A DNA stretch of 64,000 nt from contig NC_068974.1 in the NCBI RefSeq assembly GCF_016808095.1, positions 30,426,825 to 30,490,824 on the forward strand, in the 5' to 3' direction. Origin of the DNA: Vigna angularis (taxonomy: Eukaryota > Streptophyta > Magnoliopsida > Fabales > Fabaceae). The notes below the pieces were generated by a model that saw nothing but the letters and a program-made list of their open reading frames with translations, was not told the origin of the DNA and ran no database searches. The position numbers and the translations under genes were made by a program. Shown here in pieces: positions 27,745 through 39,645 of this stretch (the stretch's first letter is position 1; every line of letters starts with the position of its first letter).

Positions 27745-29130
27745 AGACGTCCGTCCCACGAATCCCCAACGTATATATGTGACCGGTGGCATAATAGTAA
27801 ATAAGTGGACCTCTAAACGTCCGTCCGTGGTCGAGACGGACGTTTTAAACATTATAGACGTCCGTCACACGCGGACGGACGTTTTAAAGGCTGCCGTTGT
27901 CAATCCTTGAACGTCCGTCCTGGGTCGAGCTGGACGTTTATAGTATTATAGACGTCCGTCACACGCGAACGGACGTTTTATAGGCGTACGTTTTCAATCT
28001 CTGAACGTCCGTCCTGAGGTGAGCGGACGTCCGTGTGCGTGGCGAGTACGTTGATTAACCTCGAACGTCCGTCCTGTGAGAGCGCGAACGTCCGTCCTCA
28101 GAACGGACGTTCAGAGGACTGACAGAGTCAATCTCTGAACGTCCGTCCTGGGTGAGCAGACGTCCGTGCGCGTGGCGAGCATGTTCATTAACAAAGAACG
28201 TCCGTCCTGTGAGTGCGCGAACGTCCGTCCTCAGAACGGACGTTCAGAGGACTGACAGAGTCAATCTCTGAACGTCCGTCCTGGGTGAGCGGACGTCCGT
28301 GCGCTTGGCGAGTATGTTCATTAACAAAGAACGTCCGTCCTGTGAGTGCGCGAACGTCCGTCCTCAGAACGGACGTTCAGAGGACTGACAGACATGCTTT
28401 TTGAACGTCCGTCCCTGGCCGAGACGGACGTTTATAGTGTTATGAACGTCCGTCCTAGGTGACGGACGTTTAAAAGCTCAACAGTGAAAATCATGTGCAC
28501 TTGTGAACGTCCGTTCCTGGCCGAGACGGACGTTCATAAGGTTAATAGGCTGTTCTATGTGTAGCTTTTTGAACGTCCGTCCCAGGTTGAGACGGACGTT
28601 TATAATGATATGAATTTAATATGCTGACAACTGAACGTTTATAAGCTGAACGTTTCAAATACCATGGCAGCCATTATAGACGTCCGTCCCCGCATCACGG
28701 ACGTTTAAAGTACTGACAGGTTGTTGGGTATTTAATTGTCTTCAGTCCTTACACGTCCAGTCTGGAGGGCACGGACGTCTATAATATTATAGACGTCCGT
28801 GCCCTCCCAGGACAGACGTTTATGTACTGACAGGGGTGGTTGGGTATTTAATTCTCTGCAGGTTTAGGTTTAGGGTTTACACGTCCAGTCTGGGGGCACG
28901 GACGTCTATAATATTATAGACGTCCGTGCCCTCGTAGGACGGACGTTTATGGGCTGCCATGGGGAGTTGAAACGTTCAGTTGTTCAGTACAATAGACGTC
29001 CGTGACCCAGGACGGACGTTTAAAGCACCCGCGAATATGATTTTTAAATCGTCAAAGACGTCATATTAGTGACGAAACGGACGTCTATACTATTATAAAC
29101 GTCCGTCCCCCAGAGTGTCGGACGTCTAAG
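27745..29130. repeat. 5' subterminal repeat array of the CACTA element
   Basis: More than 40 copies of ACGTCCGTCC or its reverse complement GGACGGACGT, in both orientations and often as facing pairs. Higher-order structure is present: a unit of about 130-140 bp is repeated about three times at 27,985-28,387, and a unit of about 115 bp with a TATAATATTATA palindrome core is repeated twice at 28,700-28,940. In characterised CACTA elements such arrays are the binding sites of the TNPA-type protein. The block is CpG-rich compared with its surroundings. Confidence 0.9.
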
Positions 29131-29159
29131 ATTATAAAACCTTTGCTCCCGCGAACGTG

Positions 29160-29461
29160 ACCAGTTACCTTGCTCCGCAAACGCGCAACCACTGTTCATC
29201 GTCTTCCTCCGCAGAACGCTGCTGCGCCATTGATTTGCAGGTGCGTTTTCTCACTTTTGGACCGTTTAAAATTACATTTAATCCGATTACATTGCTCTGT
29301 GATGAAATGTCTTTGATTTGAACCGATTAAAAATTGTTTTGGGTCCGTTTTTTTGCAGACTCTTGCGTGTTCTTGGACGGCTTCCTTGACCTCTTTTTGG
29401 ACTGCGAGTTAGGCCGTTTAGTCCTCCACTTCCCTCCTTCTCATTTGGAATCAACTTTTCA
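29160..29461 (+). promoter_or_regulatory. Leader region of the CACTA element with a 118-bp intron
   Basis: GATTTGCAG is followed by the donor GTGCGTTTTCTCAC, and the intron ends TTTTTTTGCAG at 29,358, giving an intron at 29,241-29,358. A second leader exon (29,359-29,461) ends TTTTCAG before GTTAGCTTG, another plausible donor; its intron would run toward the TNP2 start at 30,051. The same arrangement is present in inverse orientation in the element at 16,967-18,063. Confidence 0.55.
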
Positions 29462-30050
29462 GGTTAGCTTGTTGGTTGAAAATTTTGTGTATGCATGTAT
29501 GTGGATTTTGTGTATGGACGTTTTTGACTTATGTTATTGTGTTAAACGATTAATGCGAAATGTGTATTAGTGTATAGACGTTTTTGACTGTTAAATTTTG
29601 TGTATGCATGTATGTGTTATTGTGTAAAATGTGTATTAGTTATTGCCATACATTGAGTGACACTTAGTTCCCGTTTGAAATTTAAGACAAACGATTAATC
29701 TTTTAATCGTTTGTGTTAAATTTTGAATTGTCCGATTGGACAGTTTGAAAAAATTAATTTTCATAATTTGCAATACCATGTCAATTGGAGTTTAAGGATA
29801 AGATTGATGAAATTTCGGTTCAGTACTTGTGTTGTTCTCCGGATGCATATTTGATTGTGGTCATCGTTGACTACTCTCATTTCGTGTATTTTGGAGACCA
29901 ATGCGAAATGCTGCCGAAATTGTATCAATTTTATGACGTAGACTTCAATGCACGTGGCTGAGCAAATTATGAAAATTAATTTTTTTGAATGGGTAGGGCC
30001 TAACCTTGTGAGAGTTAAAACACTTGAACTGATGATTTTACGAACATAGT

Positions 30051-33000
30051 ATGGATCGAAGATGGATGAACGAACGTCGCATGAGTGAAGAATATGACAA
30101 GGGTGTTTCGCAGTTCTTGCAATACATTGAACAAAATGCTAAGTCTGTCAACGGGACATATTTTTGTCCTTGTGTGCGTTGTCTTAATCAAATACGCCAA
30201 GACTTAGGCAATGTGCGTGACCATCTATTCATGTACGGCATAATGAGGACTTATACCGTTTGGACTTGGCATGGAGAAGTACTTGAGCAGCCTACCACGT
30301 CACGAGGAACAAATTATGTGGAAGAATGGATGAGTGACCATTTAGAGGACATGATACGTGATGTCGGTGAAGATAATTTTGGAAGGGCTAATTTGTATGA
30401 TACTCTTATTAATGATTCAGAGCAACCGTTGTTCCCAGGATGCTCAAACTTTACACGCTTGTCTTCAACTTTAAAGTTGTTTAGTTTAAAAGCAAGGAAT
30501 GGATGGACCGATAAAAGTTTCACCGAGTTGTTGGAGTTGTTGAAGGAGATGCTTCCAGAAAATAATACTCTACCTATTCGTAATTACGAGGCCAAAAAAA
30601 TTTTATGTCCAATGGGTCTTGAATATCAAAAGATACATGCTTGTCCTAATGATTGTGTTTTGTACACAAAGGAGTTTGCTTCGTTAAACTATTGTCCAAC
30701 ATGTGGTTTATCCCGTTTTAAAAAGAAATCTGACAGAGTCACTGGTAATGAAGGTAATGATGGTGCACCTGCTAAGGTGATGTGGTATTTGCCTATAATA
30801 CCTAGGTTCAAACGTATGTTCTCTGTTAAAGAAGATGCAAAGAACCTTAAATGGCACTCTGACGAAAGAAAGTGCGATAATCTTCTTCGACACCCTGCTG
30901 ATTCTCCACAATGGAAAAAGATTGATGACAAATTCCCTGAATTTGGTGCAGATCCAAGAAACTTAAGGCTTGCACTTGCAACTGATGGTATGAATCCTTA
31001 TGGAAACTTAAGTAGCAAACACAGTTCGTGGCCAGTTATGTTGATGATTTACAATCTTTCTCCTTCGTTGTGCATGAAGAGAAAATATGTGATGTTGACC
31101 ATGATGATATCGGGTCCTAGACAACCTGGAAATGACATTGATGTTTACTTAGCACCTTTAATTGATGATTTGAAATTGTTGTGGGAAGAAGGCATCGACG
31201 TGTTTGATTCACATGTTCAGGAACAGTTCCGTTTGCGTGCAATGTTGTTTTGCACTATAAATGATTTCCCAGCATATGGAAACTTGAGCGGTTATAGTGT
31301 TAAAGGTCATTTTGCATGTCCCATATGTGAAGAAAACACTAGTTACCTTCAGTTGAAGCATGGTCAGAAGACAGTATATACAAGACATCGAAAATTTCTT
31401 CCTCGTAATCATCCTTATCGTAGATTGAAAAAAGCATTTAATGGAAGTGCTGAGGATGAGGTTGTGTGCAGACCCCGGAATGGTCAAGAGGTGTACAACG
31501 AAGTCAAAAACATTGACATTGTGTTTGGAAAACATCATAAAAGTACCTCTGCAAAGACCATTTGGAAGAAACGATCGATATTTTTTAAGCTTCCATATTG
31601 GTGTGAACTTGATGTTAGACATTGTATTGATGTGATGCACGTTGAAAAAAATGTTTGTGACAGTGTCATCGGAACTTTATTAAACGTCAAAGGGAAGAGC
31701 AAAGACGGAATAAAGGCAAGACAAGATTTGGCTGACATGGGAATCCGATCTGAGTTACATCCACAGATAATAGGAAGACGCACCTATCTGCCCCCAGCCT
31801 GTCACACACTTTCCAAAAAAGAAAAACAAAGTTTTTGTAACTGTTTAAGAAGTGTGAAGGTTCCGCAAGGTTATTCTTCAAATATTAGTAACCTTGTGTC
31901 TATGCAAGACTTAAAGCTAGTTGGTTTAAAGTCTCACGATTGTCATGTATTGATGCAACAATTGTTACCGGTTCTTATTCGAGGCATATTACCTCCTTCT
32001 GTTAGGGGTATTCTGACACGTCTGAGTTTTTTCTTTAATGCCATTTGCAAGAAAGTTGTTGACCCTCGAGGTTTAGATGAATTGGAAAATGAGGGAATAA
32101 GACTACTATGTCAATTGGAGATGTATTTTCCACCTTCCTTTTTTGACATCATGGTACATTTGATTGTTCATCTAGTCAGAGAAATTCGAATATGTGGGCC
32201 GGTCTTCTTAAGGTGGATGTACCCAGTTGAAAGATACATGAAGATCTTAAAGGGATATGTCAAGAATCAGTATAGACCAGAAGCTTCAATCATAGAGCGA
32301 TACGTTGCAGAAGAAGCCATTGAATTTTGTTCAAGTTATATGCCATCTTGTGAACCCGTCGGTCTTCCCAAGAGCAAAAACGAAGGAAAATGTGAAGGAA
32401 AGGGTGTTCGAGGTGTGACAATTCAAAGTGTTAGCAGAAAAGAAATTGACCAAGCTCATTTGTACGTCTTAAACAACACTGTTGATGTGATTCCTTACAT
32501 TTCTGACCACGTTAATGAAGTAAAGGCAGCAAACCCAAAAATGAGTGAAAAATGGCATCTTAATGAACATGTGAAAACCTTCTTGGGATGGTTTAAGAAA
32601 AAGGTGTATGGGACTCCACATGTTTCTGAAACTTTATTGAGGTTATCTCGTGGACCGAACACAGAGGTCATTACATATGGTGGGTACTATATAAACAATA
32701 TTTCTTTTCAGACAAAGGTAGAAGATGACAAAAGCAGAGTTCAAAATAGTGGCGTCACACTACAAGCTGAGTCTGTGCACTTTGCTAGTTCTAAAGACAA
32801 AAATCCAATCACAGCATCCATCAGTTATTTTGGAATAATACAAGAAATATGGGAAGTTGATTACGTTACTTTTAGAGTACCAGTTTTCAAGTGTAAATGG
32901 GTTGATATAAATTCTGGTGTCATGATGGATGACCTTGGTTTCACATTGGTAGACTTGAACAAGATGAATTACACTGATGAACCATTTATCATGGCTAGTC

Positions 33001-33227
33001 AAGCAAGACAAATATTCTACATAAGTGATCCATCGAATAACAAATGGTCAGTGGTTTTAGAAGGTAGAAACATGCATGGACATGATGATGACGATTCTCT
33101 TGATATACTTGAGACAACATCTGTTGCATGTAGACCCACTGAAGACCCAGTTGATGACGTTGCCGATGTAATGCAAGCAATTCGTAGTGATCACAACGAA
33201 GGCATTTGGGAAAAAACAATTAATTAA
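30051..33227 (+). CDS. CACTA transposase, TNP2 type (1,058 aa, intact)
   Basis: TNP2-type transposase of En/Spm (CACTA) elements, expected to act in the nucleus by binding and cutting the CACTA ends. Domains in order: Transpos_assoc at residues about 1-77 (with CPCVRCLN and the VWTWHGE end); tnp2/Transposase_21 at about 140-530, including CPMG, YCPTCG, DGMNPYGN (residue 312), SGPRQPGND, FACPICEE and DVMHVEKNV (about 527); DUF4218 at about 640-760, with MYFPPSFFDIM and YPVERYMK; DUF4216 at about 935-1005, with FKCKWVD and GFTLVDL. The frame is uninterrupted and of normal family length. The start is the ATG 12 nt before MNERRMS; a downstream Met at residue 6 or 11 is also possible. It ends 85 bp before the second gene. 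An intact frame suggests recent activity or selection. Confidence 0.95.
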   Translation: MDRRWMNERRMSEEYDKGVSQFLQYIEQNAKSVNGTYFCPCVRCLNQIRQDLGNVRDHLFMYGIMRTYTVWTWHGEVLEQPTTSRGTNYVEEWMSDHLEDMIRDVGEDNFGRANLYDTLINDSEQPLFPGCSNFTRLSSTLKLFSLKARNGWTDKSFTELLELLKEMLPENNTLPIRNYEAKKILCPMGLEYQKIHACPNDCVLYTKEFASLNYCPTCGLSRFKKKSDRVTGNEGNDGAPAKVMWYLPIIPRFKRMFSVKEDAKNLKWHSDERKCDNLLRHPADSPQWKKIDDKFPEFGADPRNLRLALATDGMNPYGNLSSKHSSWPVMLMIYNLSPSLCMKRKYVMLTMMISGPRQPGNDIDVYLAPLIDDLKLLWEEGIDVFDSHVQEQFRLRAMLFCTINDFPAYGNLSGYSVKGHFACPICEENTSYLQLKHGQKTVYTRHRKFLPRNHPYRRLKKAFNGSAEDEVVCRPRNGQEVYNEVKNIDIVFGKHHKSTSAKTIWKKRSIFFKLPYWCELDVRHCIDVMHVEKNVCDSVIGTLLNVKGKSKDGIKARQDLADMGIRSELHPQIIGRRTYLPPACHTLSKKEKQSFCNCLRSVKVPQGYSSNISNLVSMQDLKLVGLKSHDCHVLMQQLLPVLIRGILPPSVRGILTRLSFFFNAICKKVVDPRGLDELENEGIRLLCQLEMYFPPSFFDIMVHLIVHLVREIRICGPVFLRWMYPVERYMKILKGYVKNQYRPEASIIERYVAEEAIEFCSSYMPSCEPVGLPKSKNEGKCEGKGVRGVTIQSVSRKEIDQAHLYVLNNTVDVIPYISDHVNEVKAANPKMSEKWHLNEHVKTFLGWFKKKVYGTPHVSETLLRLSRGPNTEVITYGGYYINNISFQTKVEDDKSRVQNSGVTLQAESVHFASSKDKNPITASISYFGIIQEIWEVDYVTFRVPVFKCKWVDINSGVMMDDLGFTLVDLNKMNYTDEPFIMASQARQIFYISDPSNNKWSVVLEGRNMHGHDDDDSLDILETTSVACRPTEDPVDDVADVMQAIRSDHNEGIWEKTIN

Positions 33228-33312
33228 TAGGTTAATATTTTCACTTTTATTGACTTTATATGTATGTTCATCATAATTGAATTATTACTAACGTTGTCTA
33301 ATTAGTTCAGGT

Positions 33313-36190
33313 ATGTCGGCCTCAGACTCAGGATCGGGAAAGAGCAGACGTGGACGAGGCGTCACCCGAGTGGCAGATGTGACATCCGGACGCGTGGATG
33401 GTCAGAGGAGGCATGTTGACATTGACCCCAGATCAGGTCATCCATCAGGGCCAAATGCTGATAGGTTTAGGAGTTATCTGGGCAAGTTAGCAAAAAGTCA
33501 TGTCTCTATCCTTCATGCATGTTGGGATGACGTCCCAGAGGTCGACAAGAACCTCTTATGGCAAGATATTCTGGTATGTTTAGACTTCATGCAATTTGTG
33601 ATATACTTATCTGTTAACTTTTCTCTTGGTAACAAGTTTTTTGTTTTAAACAGCAACATTTTGATATTCCAAACACATTGCAAATCAGAAAGAAAGTGTT
33701 ATCGCATATAGCGATAAGATTTAAGGATTTCAAGACAAGGCTGACACGACTATATGTCTTTGGAGATAGACAACATGAAAATCCATCTCAGCATTATACC
33801 TTCACAGAGGAGGATTGAATGCAGTTTCGTGCATCTAGAGAGACTGAAGAATGGAAGGTACGTTTCTTAAGATCATCTTTCATTGAGTTTTTATGATTTT
33901 AGACTTACTTATATACATGGTTTCACAGCATAAAAGGTTAGCCGCCCAAGAAAGACAAAGGCTAAACGACACACCCCACTTGTTATCACGAGGTGGATAT
34001 GCAAAACTGGAGAAGAAACTGAGAAAGTCTAGAGCCGATGCCTTGGGACTTGAGTCGCCTGACCTAGCACCTGCACCTGCTAGGTACGAGCTGTGGAAGG
34101 CTGCTCGGACTAAATCTGATGGGAACATGACATCTTCCTCAGCTGCCTTGATCTCACAGAGAATTGTAAGTTCAAATTATAAGCAGTTATTTGATTGTGT
34201 ATCTATCACAGCATGTCTTCTAAGTAACTTGGTTTTTTTATGTGCAGGATGAGTTGGTTGAGCAGCAGACTCAGGGGACATTTGTTGGCCAAGGTAGGGA
34301 CGACATTCTGACAACGGCCATTGGAAGGCCCGAGCACCCAGGACGTGTACGTGGAGTTCCAGGGGCGATTGGTCTTCGTGACTATTTTGGCCCTACACAG
34401 AAAACCCCCCAATCAATGAGTCAGGAGACACTGAGGCAGATGGATCTTCAGTGGGAGGAAAGACTCAACCAAAGCATGAGATCAATGGAGCAACGATTCA
34501 TGGAGCAGCTACAAGAACAAAAACAAATACAAAGAGCGCTTGAAGAAAAGCTGCATTCCATGACGCAAGGCCACATGGGGGCCGATGAAACTCCCACAGC
34601 ACCTCGTGTCAGCACTAGAGGATCATGCTCTGCTGTAGAACCCAATGAGTATAGCGGTCAATATGAGCTGTTGGTTGATGGGGATCCCCCACGCATTGTG
34701 GCTGTCGGACGAGTGCTTGAGGGAGGGGAGACCATTCATGGTGTTGCCATATTACCCCAGCACGTGCGTGTGACCATTGACGAGGTTCGGGATCCCCAGG
34801 CTCAGGTGCCTGTACCCACTCCAGAAATTAACTTTGTGGGGGAGGCCATAGGAACATTTATTGCCTGGCCTAGAGCATTGATCATGTCCCACATCGCGAC
34901 TCCACAGGTATAATGTCTTTTTCCTTAGTATTTCTATGTTAATTGTCTTCACATAATTGTTTATAAAGCTTTGACGTAAATTCTTATCTTCAGTTCACAC
35001 GTCCTCAGAAGCAGCCAATTCATGATACAGTCATACATGAAGATGATGACATGGCTGAAGCAGAGGATGATCCTATATCAAAGTTAGTGACAAAATTACC
35101 CAGATTGAAGAAAGCATCATTACAACTATACTGGGATTTGAGGGTATTTGGTCTTCCCCCACATGTGCCAGTTTATATCACATTTTCTGATGCATTGGAG
35201 GTGATTGAGGGAGACAGGATGTTGAATATTTCCATCATTCAGTTGTGGTGCATGTAAGTTAGTCAATTTGGTCTTTGATATTACTTTTATTTACATTCTT
35301 ATATAGTTTCTAACGACTTAACTTTGTTGTTTTAGGTACATGGACACAATCGTTGTAGACCAAGGTCGGTCTTCCATGTACGGATTTGTTGAACCTCAGA
35401 CCATTCAACCGTCTGGTAACACACTTCAAAACAGACAACATTATTTGCAAACATGGATGGATGAGTCCAAAAGAGACATATACCTTGTGCCATACATTGA
35501 CGGGTACGTGTTTTTATATGTGGTCAGTTTATTATTATAGTTTCCTTAATTAGTTGAATAACTATTTGTCCTTCGTGATAGGTCTCACTGGCAGCTGATG
35601 GTTATCATTCCCAAACAATGTAAAATTATATGGTTTTGTTCGTTGCACAGGAAGATGAAAAATGACTTGAGAACCATGCTTCAAGGGTAAGTGTTTCTCC
35701 AAAAAATGACTTCAATTTGATGTTAACCTTCAACTTTTATGATAAAATAGTCATATTAATTATACTTTGTGTTTTCAATCTGTACAGAGTTATTGGTAAA
35801 TCTCGTGGTCAATTGGTTCAAATTTTGTATCCAAAGGTTGTAAGTCATTTATAGTTTCTAATTCATTTATGTTATTGAATGATCTAAATTTTTAACTATT
35901 TAGTTTGTTATTTTAGTGTAACCAGCAGGTAGATTCATGGGAATGTGGCTTCTATGTGATGTGTTGGATTAAGACCATCATTCGAGCTGTCATTACAGAT
36001 GACTGGAATGAGGTAATGATGTATACCTTCAATACATTACAAATTAAAATCATCTTCAACTATATATGAAACAATAATGAATCTTTCTTGAATTTTGCAG
36101 CGCTTCAAGACTACATCGCCTATTGCAGAGGACACAATTAACCAGATAAGGCAGGAGTGGACCGCTTATCTTTTACAAAGATGGAGTTAG
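33313..36190 (+). pseudogene. Second CACTA gene: Transposase_24 plus Ulp1-like C48 protease, broken by one stop codon
   Basis: Ten exons can be traced with GT/AG borders and kept phase: 33,313-33,573; 33,654-33,857; 33,929-34,165; 34,248-34,907; 34,994-35,253; 35,336-35,503; 35,582-35,686; 35,788-35,839; 35,917-36,012; 36,101-36,190. Exons 1-3 resemble the plant Ptta/En/Spm transposase family (PF03004), with HACWDDVPEVDKNLLW and LSRGGY. Exon 4 has a Gln/Glu-rich coiled-coil-like stretch (MRSMEQRFMEQLQEQKQIQR). Exons 7-9 are Ulp1-like (C48): SHWQLMVI with the catalytic His, then QVDSWECGFYVM with the catalytic Cys; the usual Asp position reads WFCSLH. Exon 2 holds an in-frame TGA at 33,816-33,818, after TFTEED, where relatives usually have Trp. 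No other break was seen. Confidence 0.85.
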
Positions 36191-36397
36191 GAATAGTTAT
36201 ATTTCTTCTTGATTGAACATTGTTTGGTTTTAGTTTTATTTTTATGTTAATAGTTTGGTAGTGGATTGAACATTAAGTAGAATTTTGTTTATATAAAACG
36301 CATATTTATGTTATTGGAGAATTGTTCTGGGACATTTTTCTGTTTTTCAGGTGTGGTTCTATTGAGAAAACAAACAAATTTTTAAAAAAAAAACGCC

Positions 36398-36820
36398 CAC
36401 TAGACGTCTGTTAGTGTACAGTCGGACGTCTATAGACGTCCGTCTGTGCACATACGGACGTCCCACCCCAGCGCTACACCAAAATAACTCAGCGAGGATG
36501 ACGTCCGTCTTCAGACAGCAGCGGACGTTTATGTGGACGTCCGTCCTGATGCAGCGGACGTTTATATAAACGTCCGTCCTCAGGCCACGGACGTTTCTAT
36601 AAACGTCCGTCCTGATGCAGCGGACGTTTATATAAACGTCCATCCTCAGGCAGAGCGGACGTTCATATAGACGTCCGTCCTCAGGAAGAGCGGACGTTCG
36701 TATAAACGTCCGTCGTGGCAGGACGGACGTCTGAGGGACGTCTACCGCATAGACGTCCGGCGTACGCCGGACGTCAAAAGGCCAAAATATCGGACGTAAA
36801 AAGCCTTTTCTGCACTAGTC
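36398..36820. repeat. 3' subterminal repeats and right terminus of the CACTA element
   Basis: About 15-20 copies of ACGTCCGTCC/GGACGT motifs in a shorter array than on the 5' side, some in a unit of about 60 bp (ATAAACGTCCGTCCT...CGGACGTTTATA). It finishes CGGACGTAAAAAGCC and TTTTCTGCACTAGTC. The last base departs from the expected TAGTG end. Confidence 0.85.
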
Positions 36821-38919
36821 ATTTGGGGACATTGTTGTCCAACATTTGTCAAAACTAGATGTACAGTCTTTCCCATACACATCTGTTGTCCAACATTTTC
36901 CAATAGATTGACCTAAACCATTTATGACTTTTCATTTCGTCATCTCCATTTCGCCCATGTCCTAACCTTCTCATTCCATCCTTTTGCAGCAACTGTAACA
37001 ACTAAACAAAATATCCACATTTTAGAATAAGATCCCTCTATCTCTGTCAATATAAACTTTAATTTTTAATCTCAAAACACTAAATATTTTCAGAACATCA
37101 CGTCCCAGAGTAGGAAAAGATTTTCCAGGACAAAGTGAAAATCGCCCTCTCCTGTGTGCTTTGTTGTGTTGGTGAGTTTGCATTTTTTTTTTAATGAAAA
37201 AGAAAAGAAAAACAATAAAAATAAAAATAAAATAAGTTTTTAAAATTACACGTGACAACTAGTTATGTGGGTAAACCTTTTAGTCTAGTTAGCATTGCCT
37301 TTAACACATTTTAGAAAAAGCTTAACGTCATTCAATGAGATAATATACTTTATACATTATTAAAATATAATGATGAGTTTTATATAAACTTTTGTTGAGG
37401 AACTAATTCCTAAAATCACTTAATTCTATTTTATAAATATAATTGTTTGATATTTTTTTATTCATATTTTTATTATTTATGTTTAATATTCCTCATTCTA
37501 TTTATTTATATTTATATTATTTATATTTCTAATTTTTACATTTAACTTTACTTATTAATCCTCTTTACTTATTTATTTATATTCTTAATTACACACTAAT
37601 TCTCTTTATTTTTTTATATTTATTTCAAATTATACATATTGTATAAAAGCTCACATAATTACAAACAATGTTTCCTGAAACAAAATAGATCATGGACTTA
37701 TCCACGTAAGAAGAAGGATTTATATAATATATAATCTTTTTCAAAGTTAACAAAAGAAAATTGATAGAGTAAAACAATTTTAACACGAATTTCAAGATAT
37801 CATTGTGTCAAAAACTTTAAAGCATTCATCAAACATAAAACATAAGACAAACATGAAACATGTAAATTATAAAATGTAATGTTACTCTATAACTATATAT
37901 ATATTTAATACATGTAAATGTTTATTCGAATATAAAAATAGTATTACACAATATTATTTTTTGTAATAAAACTTAAGTCATACAAACGAAAAATAATCAT
38001 GATTTATATTTTATTATTTTTAACATTTAACAAAAATATAAATATTTTATTTTGCTTTGTAACATCTTCAACACTAAAAGGTTTATCATCATGATTAATC
38101 TATTTGGTTATTAAATAATCAATAAAATTACTTCTAACGGTCCTTATTATACTGAATGGGTTTAATCGATATTGTTTATTAATTAATCAATGAATAATAC
38201 TTTAAAATATTTAGTGAATGGTTTCACCTTTACAAAACTGGATTCAATGTATTTTCTGGTTTGATGGGGATTGTATATTTATTGGATTTCAATTTATTTT
38301 GAAATTACATAATATTTCAAAATATTGATTATAGAAATACACATTATATTTTTACGACGACAAAGATTGTTTTCAATTATCTACTGAAAATGTATTTTGT
38401 TTTCACTATTTAAAAAATCAAAATTTAACTGTACTATCTTATATTTTATCCAAATATATGACATTGGTCTAACTCGTATGATTAATACCCAAAACAACGT
38501 TATTTAGTTTTGCTTTTTCTTTCTTTCCATCAACCCAGAAATTATTTTGGTTGGGCTGGTCATGGAGGACTTATAGGATGGGCTCAACCTAATACAAATA
38601 GGGGTTATTCTTTTCTTCCAGTTTTCTTCCTGCACCTTCAATTTTTTTAAAATATTTAAACTATTCTTAGTGTAACTTTTCTTCTTCTCTTTTATAATTA
38701 CCTCTCCCTCTCACTTTTACTCTCACATTTTTCTTTAACCTTGCGCTGCACCTCCATCCTTTTCCTTAGGCTCTTGCTTTCCTTTCCACCCCGCTCATGC
38801 ACCACCACATCTCTTCATTCCTTTCTTTCTCAAAGTTTAATTTTAATTCATAATCGAAGGTCCATATTAGTTTATATTTATTCGTTTACATTTATTTGTA
38901 AATGTTTAATATAGTATAG
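36821..38919. other. AT-rich intergenic DNA
   Basis: No gene was recognised. A less AT-rich, CT-biased patch at about 38,540-38,830 has no open frame of interest. No element termini were found. Confidence 0.55.
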
Positions 38920-39414
38920 ATGAATATAGATATTGGGATATAAGGTATAGGATCACTCAGAGAAATAGAATTTATCGAATTTTGAGATCCAATTAAGCAT
39001 TTCATCATATTTTAAAATTTGATTAAAAGACTACTCGATTTAGATTTAGATTAAAAGAATGAGTTTAACCATGGCTGATATCCACCGTAGAAAAATTGTC
39101 TAGAACATTTAACTTCATTAAGTTAAACAATACAAATGTTTGAATTCACTTTTAAAAATAAACACAACAAATGTTTTTAGTTTTTTACAAGACAAAATAT
39201 AACTCTTGTAGAAAGGATATATAAATAATACAATGAACTTCTGAAAACTTGTAAAAGATTTTTTAACAAATGAGTTACAAAGAAATTATCTTAGAGAAAA
39301 GCAATGAGAGTATATTGATCTTGATAGCAAAAGTTCTTCTTTCCTTATTTTCAACACTTCTCTTTATATAGACATCTTAAAAAAAGATTTGTTACTCAAA
39401 GCTTTGACTATCTT
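38920..39414 (+). repeat. Direct duplication, copy 1 (partner 40,117-40,613)
   Basis: About 495 bp, from ATGAATATAGATATTGGG to GCTTTGACTATCTT. It matches the second copy with scattered substitutions and small indels. The copies lie about 1.2 kb apart in the same orientation. No coding content was recognised. Confidence 0.9.
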
Positions 39415-39645
39415 AAAAAGAATTGTATTTGGGTTTGTTTTTTTTTTTTTTGTTTTTTTTTTCGCGTCTTGGGCAGCCACTACAATCAAACTTTTAACTG
39501 TTGCAATTGCTTTACCGAGTTAGGTTGCAAAATTTAGTACAGATAGGTGAGTCACAGTTAGGGATGACAACAGGTCGGGTCGGACACAGATAGTGCCTAC
39601 CCGCAACCCGACCCGCATGCAAAAAATGGTACCAATCATACACAC

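Larger units (their letters stand above)
27745..36820 (+). mobile_element. Near-complete CACTA (En/Spm-type) transposon, left terminus missing
   Basis: Order: 5' subterminal repeats (27,745-29,130), leader with intron (about 29,160-29,460), TNP2 transposase (30,051-33,227), a second multi-exon gene (33,313-36,190) and 3' subterminal repeats (36,398-36,800). The right end, read inverse, is GACTAGTGCAGAAAAGGC, one base from the canonical CACTAGTGCA terminus. No matching left CACTA end occurs before the first subterminal motif at about 27,748, so the element appears truncated there and no target duplication can be given. Loss of one terminus plus a stop codon in the second gene suggest it cannot move itself, although TNP2 could still act on relatives. 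Confidence 0.85.

Noticed and set aside
28213..28404. Open frame within the subterminal array
   Set aside because: It is built from ACGTCCGTCC repeats and has no independent support.
27745..29130. CRISPR-like array of repeats
   Set aside because: Motifs occur in both orientations at irregular spacing beside a CACTA transposase in plant DNA; they are subterminal transposon repeats.
39559..39640. Left end of a hAT element (TAGGGATGACAAC-like start)
   Set aside because: The word resembles some hAT termini, but no opposite end or 8-bp duplication was found.
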